Source: Pelagophyceae sp. CCMP2097 (taxonomy: Eukaryota > Sar > Pelagophyceae). From it: a stretch of DNA of 29,906 bases. Positions within the stretch are counted from its first letter, which is position 1. Every line of letters begins with the position of its first letter. The notes under the pieces are model-generated. The model was not told the DNA's origin, did no database searches, and saw only the letters and a program-made list of their open reading frames with translations. Both the position numbers and the translations under genes were made by a program. Shown one piece after another: positions 26,270 through 29,906 of this stretch. The stretch is from the NCBI GenBank assembly GCA_026770575.1, contig MU657170.1, positions 537,037-566,942 on the forward strand. Direction: 5' to 3'.

Positions 26270-27361
26270 ATGGACGTCGCCCGCGAAGCCTCGCGGCACA
26301 TCAAGCTGCGACCAGCCGCCGGCGCCGCGCCGGCGCTCGAGGTGCTCGAGCTGAGCGAATTGCTGGCACTCATCCTGCGACTGGCGGCATCGCCGAACGC
26401 GCTCTTCGTGACGCAGCGAGTCGCTCGAGCTGGGCGAGCCGTGGCGCCGGCCGTGCGCAAACTCATCTGGAAGGACCGGATCCAGAAGGGCACCGCAATC
26501 CTCAAGACGCACACTCGCGACGTCCGCTGCTGCGCGTTCTCGCCCGACAGCAAGCGCATGGCGACGGCGAGCTTCGACGCGACGGCGCGGCTCTGGGACG
26601 CCGAGACGGGCGCGCTGCTGGTGACGCTTAAGGGGCACACCTGCTGGATCATGGGCTGCGCGTTCTCGCCCGACGGCAAGCGCCTCGTGACGGCGAGCCG
26701 CGACAAGACGGCGAAGCTCTGGGACGCCGAGACGGGCGCGCTACTGAAGACGCTTCGGGGGCACACCGGCGGCATCTCGTGCTGCGCGTTCTCTCCTGAC
26801 GGCACGCGCGTCGTCACGGCGAAACTTGATAAGACGGCGCGGCTCTGGGACTCCGACACTGGCGCGATGCAGTCGACGCTCGAGGGACACACCAGCGACG
26901 TCAGGATATGCGCGTTCTCGCCCGACGGCAAGCGCCTCGTCACGGCGAGCTGGGACAGGACGGCGCTGCTGCGGGACGCCGAGACGGGGGCGCAGCTGAC
27001 GACTTTCCGGGAGCACGCCGGTTGCCTCATGAGCTGCGCGATCTCGCACGACGGCCTGCGCGTCGTGAACGCGACGGAGCACGGGATGGCGCAGCTCTTG
27101 GACGTCGAGAGGGAGCTGACGACGCTCCGAGGGCACACCGACTACGTCACGAGCACCGCGTTCTGGCTCGACGGCAAGCGCCTCGTGACGGCGAGCGAGG
27201 ACAAGACGGCGCGGCTCTGGGACGCCGAGACGGGCGCGCTGCAGGCGACGCTCGAGGGGCACACCATGGTCCTGAGCTGCGCGTTCTCGCCCGACGGCAC
27301 GCGCGTCGTCACGGCGAGCGACGACAAGACGGCGCGGGTCTGGGGCGTCGCACTCTTGTAA
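26270..27361 (+). CDS. F-box-like, seven-blade WD40 protein
   Basis: A 363-residue intronless protein if started at ATG 26270; the frame is open from 26021 and includes an extra WD40 blade, but seven blades after the N-terminal domain already make a full propeller. Residues about 20-75 (VLELSELLALILRLAASPNA ... KLIWKDRI) resemble an F-box-type helical domain; this is a weak match. Seven WD40 repeats follow with the recurring CAFSPDGKRLVTAS and KTARLWDAETGALL. Blade 5 is degenerate (CAISHDGLRVVNAT, no WD) and blade 4 has LLRD in place of LWD. F-box/WD40 proteins usually select substrates for SCF ubiquitin ligases; that role is inference. The repeats are very similar, including at DNA level, suggesting recent blade duplication. 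Confidence 0.85.
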   Translation: MDVAREASRHIKLRPAAGAAPALEVLELSELLALILRLAASPNALFVTQRVARAGRAVAPAVRKLIWKDRIQKGTAILKTHTRDVRCCAFSPDSKRMATASFDATARLWDAETGALLVTLKGHTCWIMGCAFSPDGKRLVTASRDKTAKLWDAETGALLKTLRGHTGGISCCAFSPDGTRVVTAKLDKTARLWDSDTGAMQSTLEGHTSDVRICAFSPDGKRLVTASWDRTALLRDAETGAQLTTFREHAGCLMSCAISHDGLRVVNATEHGMAQLLDVERELTTLRGHTDYVTSTAFWLDGKRLVTASEDKTARLWDAETGALQATLEGHTMVLSCAFSPDGTRVVTASDDKTARVWGVALL

Positions 27362-27815
27362 TATAATGAGATTCTACGGACCGCGCTGTGAGGCCCCTTC
27401 AATGAAAAGGCGGGAGTCGCTCGCCCCAAGGAGATTTCGGCTTGGACGACGCTCTTCTGTCCTGCGACCCGTGCGACGTCGCGGCGCGGGTGGGTCCTGC
27501 GGCGTGGGGCCGGCGTCGGAGTCGCGCAGCCGGATCGTGTATCGACATTATAATGTAGTTCTCCTTCCGAGGCTCTTCAGCCTCCGAGAGGAAAGTAGAG
27601 GTCGGGTTCGGATTTGTGCCACGACCGTGCCCCGAGGTGTCGTTCAAGAGGTTTCAACACTGGCAACTTGTTACGTAGCTATGTCTTCTTCGACTTCTGG
27701 AATGGCGGGTTTGTCGGGCGGGCGTGCCGTCTTTCGGCACGGTCGCCGTCATTTTGACGCGCGCCGCGGGTGGGTGCTTTCTGCAAGTCGGTTTCTCTGC
27801 ATGAGCGCGGTTTGC
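27362..27815. other. Convergent intergenic region
   Basis: Lies between the stops of the WD40 gene and the PDI-like gene. No gene is recognised. It probably contains both 3' UTRs. A minus-strand frame (27399-27647) has no family resemblance. Confidence 0.4.
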
Positions 27816-28737
27816 TCAGAGCTCGTCCTTCTTGGGCATGGACGCCAGGACGGACTTCATGATGCCGAGGCCGGCGTCCTTGATAGAAGCGAGTTTAGAC
27901 TCTTTGGTCTTCGTGAACTCCTCGTACTGCTTCTGCAGCGTCTCCACCGACGTCTTGAAAGTAGACTCCACTTCCGCAAGCTCAGCCTCAGCCTTCTCAA
28001 CAAGAGCCTTCAAATCGGCCGCGTCCATCGCTTGAAACTTGACAATCTCCGCCTTTTTCGCGTCGTCGCAGATCTCAATGTTCGCCGGCGAGCACATGGG
28101 AGTCAATTTTTCTTCGCAAAACTTCTTCAGCGCCTTGTCGTCGCGGCCGCCCTCGTACGCCTGTAAATCCGCCGGATCTCCATACCTACGAAGAGCATAT
28201 TGCAGGCAAAGACTCCAGAGGCGGGCCAAAAGGCACGTCGGGTGGATGAAAAGCAAGCAGGGTGGATAGCAAGCCACGTACAGCAGGGTGGGGAACCCTT
28301 TAACGCCATTCGCATCACAGAGAGGTTTCCCAGGCCCCGTGCAGTCCACGTCCGCGACGAGCTTGGTGGGGTGGTCCTTATAGTCCGCCATTAAAGTGTC
28401 CCAAGCCGGCCTAGAGGCGACCGTCGAGCGCGGGAAACGGCTGGGAGGCCCTCGCGCGCAATCGAAAACATTTCGCGCCCGCCACGCTCCCGTGAGACGC
28501 ACTTGAGCTTCTTGCAGTGGCCGCACCACGGCGCGAAGAACTTGATGAAGACCTAGCAGTGGGGCGGCGTTGTCCGAGGCTTGCGAGCGCGGCATCAAAT
28601 TTCTCCCAAACGGGCTTGCCCGGCAATGCGGCGATGGGGCTCACCGTCTTGCCGCTGACCGCGGCGTCGTAGTTCGTCGGGTTGAGGTCCGTGGCCTGCG
28701 CCGCGGCGAGGGTGAGGGCGAGGGCGAGCTTCATCAT
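27816..28737 (-). CDS. PDI-like ER thioredoxin protein with KDEL, four exons
   Basis: Predicted protein disulfide isomerase of the ER lumen. Exons in coding order: 28737-28645, 28552-28503, 28410-28282 and 28185-27816; introns of 92, 92 and 96 nt, all GT-AG and in phase, giving 213 residues. Residues 1-16 (MMKLALALTLAAAQAT) are a signal peptide. The thioredoxin domain has VFIKFFAPWCGHCKKLK, with redox cysteines C41 and C44, and the cis-proline loop GVKGFPTLLYG. After a CEEKLTPMC segment, a Lys/Glu-rich helical domain (about residues 130-200) follows, and the chain ends in KKDEL, an ER retrieval signal. A single thioredoxin domain plus helical tail is shorter than classic PDI. It forms and shuffles disulfides in secretory proteins. 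Confidence 0.92.
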
Positions 28738-29220
28738 TGCTGCGCGAGTAAGCTGTCGAGTTTATCGGTGGACGACGCGTGTTTACTCTTCAGAGCCGTT
28801 GAATCTAAGGGCCGTTTCAAGAAGTTTGCGCGAAATTCGGGAGTTTGATTGGCCGGGCGAGTTTCGGGAGGAGGCTTGTCCGGACACTCGTGCTTTCGGC
28901 GGTCGGGCGTGCGCCATGCGCACTTTCCCCTGCGTTACGTTTCTTTGCCAAGTGGGGGGGCACAGGAGGGGCGACCAGGGGAGGAACCCACCCACTTTTA
29001 CGAGCCTAGGAGAGCCTTCAAGGGGGGTGAGATAACCACTTGATCCAAGAGGCAGCCGAGACTGCAATGTCCGACTGCAATCAAGGAGCGGCTGTTGACA
29101 TGAAAATAAGACACCGTATGTCACTGGCGTTTGCCCTGGCAAAAGGGAATTCCGGTCCCAGTGCCAGGAGCCAGTTAAGAATAGTGTATATAAACACATC
29201 CCATTTTTATTGAGGTTTTT
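28738..29220. other. Upstream region of the PDI-like gene
   Basis: No coding sequence recognised. A TATATAAAC-like AT-rich motif at about 29187-29196 stands out from the GC-rich background but is some 450 bp from the PDI start, so its role is unclear. Confidence 0.4.
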
Positions 29221-29252
29221 GGTACCCAGACCCGGATTTGAACCGGCGTACC
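29221..29252 (-). other. tRNA T-arm-like / Pol III B-box-like hairpin
   Basis: On the minus strand GGTTCAAATCC (29244-29234) matches the B-box / T-loop consensus. It sits in a hairpin: GGTAC pairs with GTACC and CCGG with CCGG around the loop ATTTGAA. No matching acceptor stem, D-arm or A-box is found nearby, so it is not a tRNA gene; it could be a tRNA-derived remnant. Confidence 0.35.
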
Positions 29253-29559
29253 TTCATTTCACTTGCTGACATTTTTTTCGAATTTGTTATACGCAAAGCC
29301 GGGCGGGATGGCTAACGCGACGCGTGTCGTGGAAGAGCAGGGCGTGGACGAGCAATGACAATGAGTCCACCGGAGCTGAAGTAGATTTCCGTCTGAAAAG
29401 GGGACGCCGCGCATACCTGGCGGAAGGAGGAAGTCGGACGAGGGCGCGGTCCTAAGACACAAAGGATTTCGCGCCACTCTCGAGGCTCATTGTCATTGCG
29501 CGTCGTCCTAGACTCTCGAAGAACACCGAAAATGAATTCAAATCATTATGGGGGATATT
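29253..29559. other. Unassigned sequence
   Basis: Less GC-rich than the rest. No coding region or known element recognised. Confidence 0.4.
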
Positions 29560-29880
29560 TAAATCCCCAAAGAGCGACTGCGGACCTAAAGAGCGACCGC
29601 GGACCGTCATGGCGGCGGCCTCAAACCCGCCGGATGAACTCTGGGGACCAAGCAGCGACCGCTGACCGTCGAGCCGGCGTTCGTTGGTTGGTTCCATCTT
29701 GATGGATTCAGCGGCGACCCCTGCCCGTCGCGTCAGTGGCCCATGCCCGTTGGGTCCAAACTGTTGGACCCAGCGGCAGTCGCCGACCGGCGTGTCGGCG
29801 GCCCCACACCGGCCGGACAACTCGAAAGACCCAGCGGCGACCACCGACCAACGTGTCGGCGGCCCCGTGTCGCGGTGCGC
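29560..29880. repeat. Degenerate repeat with CCCAGCGGCGACC / GTGTCGGCGGCCCC units
   Basis: Related units recur about every 65-75 nt: AGCGACCGCGGACCGTC (29594), AGCAGCGACCGCTGACCGTC (29650), CAGCGGCGACCCCTGCCCGTC (29708), CAGCGGCAGTCGCCGACCGG (29770) and CAGCGGCGACCACCGACC (29832). The last two also share GTGTCGGCGGCCCC. The array probably continues past the window end. The open minus-strand frame over it is taken as a by-product. Confidence 0.6.
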
Positions 29881-29906
29881 GAAGTACGAGTATGGTGTTG
29901 CAAACA

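Noticed and set aside
25858..27138. 426-codon open frame antisense to the WD40 gene
   Set aside because: It mirrors the WD40 repeats in reverse (repeated LAVTRRLPSGENAQ) and stays open because of GC-rich codon bias. No family resemblance independent of the sense repeats.
29221..29310. Complete tRNA gene
   Set aside because: Only a T-arm-like hairpin is found. No complementary acceptor stem, D-arm or anticodon arm could be placed on either strand.

Overview
The window is nuclear DNA of a GC-rich eukaryotic microalga. Evidence seen directly: many genes are split by GT-AG introns of about 45-225 nt whose phases can be matched (donors often GTGCGT, GTGCGC, GTGAGC or GTACGT). One protein has an N-terminal signal peptide and a C-terminal KDEL. 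Another carries octotricopeptide/FAST-type repeats and a RAP domain, typical of organelle RNA factors in algae. By inference the gene mix (MYND-RING-Sel1 family, F-box-like/WD40, sulfotransferase, OPR-RAP) and base composition fit a stramenopile such as a pelagophyte (Aureococcus-like). I cannot confirm the species.

Layout. About 0.5-1.7 kb (+): METTL13/EEF1AKMT-like methyltransferase in at least four exons, possibly with more exons to 2.77 kb. 3.2-4.2 kb (-) and 4.7-5.7 kb (+): head-to-head duplicated MYND-RING-Sel1 genes, the second damaged. 6.1-8.8 kb (-), possibly to 9.3 kb: sulfotransferase with one 1.5-kb repeat-filled intron. 9.7-10.7 kb (-): decayed MYND-RING-Sel1 copy. 11.0-12.0 kb (-): intact third-type copy. 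13.2-25.9 kb (+): one very long gene that reads as transit peptide-RRM-OPR repeats-RAP, of which roughly 9 kb is four giant introns. 26.3-27.4 kb (+): F-box-like/WD40 protein. 27.8-28.7 kb (-): PDI-like ER thioredoxin with KDEL in four exons. 28.7-29.9 kb: no gene recognised.

The most unusual feature is the repeat system. The giant introns are built from GC-rich short-period arrays with the core GACGGTCCCT (12-, 13- and 17-nt periods) and from a dispersed 1.0-1.3 kb element that starts with a recognisable head (a hairpin around CCGTATGGGAT, then GGTGCGAG and GACCATCCTT). Three long copies and several solo heads are present. All three long copies lie inside introns in the sense orientation of their host gene (two on + in the RRM-OPR-RAP gene, one on - in the sulfotransferase gene). 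This recalls introner-like or intron-tolerated elements, but no transposase is visible.

Exon models were assembled by eye from reading-frame continuity, splice-site motifs and protein-family conservation. Unresolved junctions are stated in the entries.
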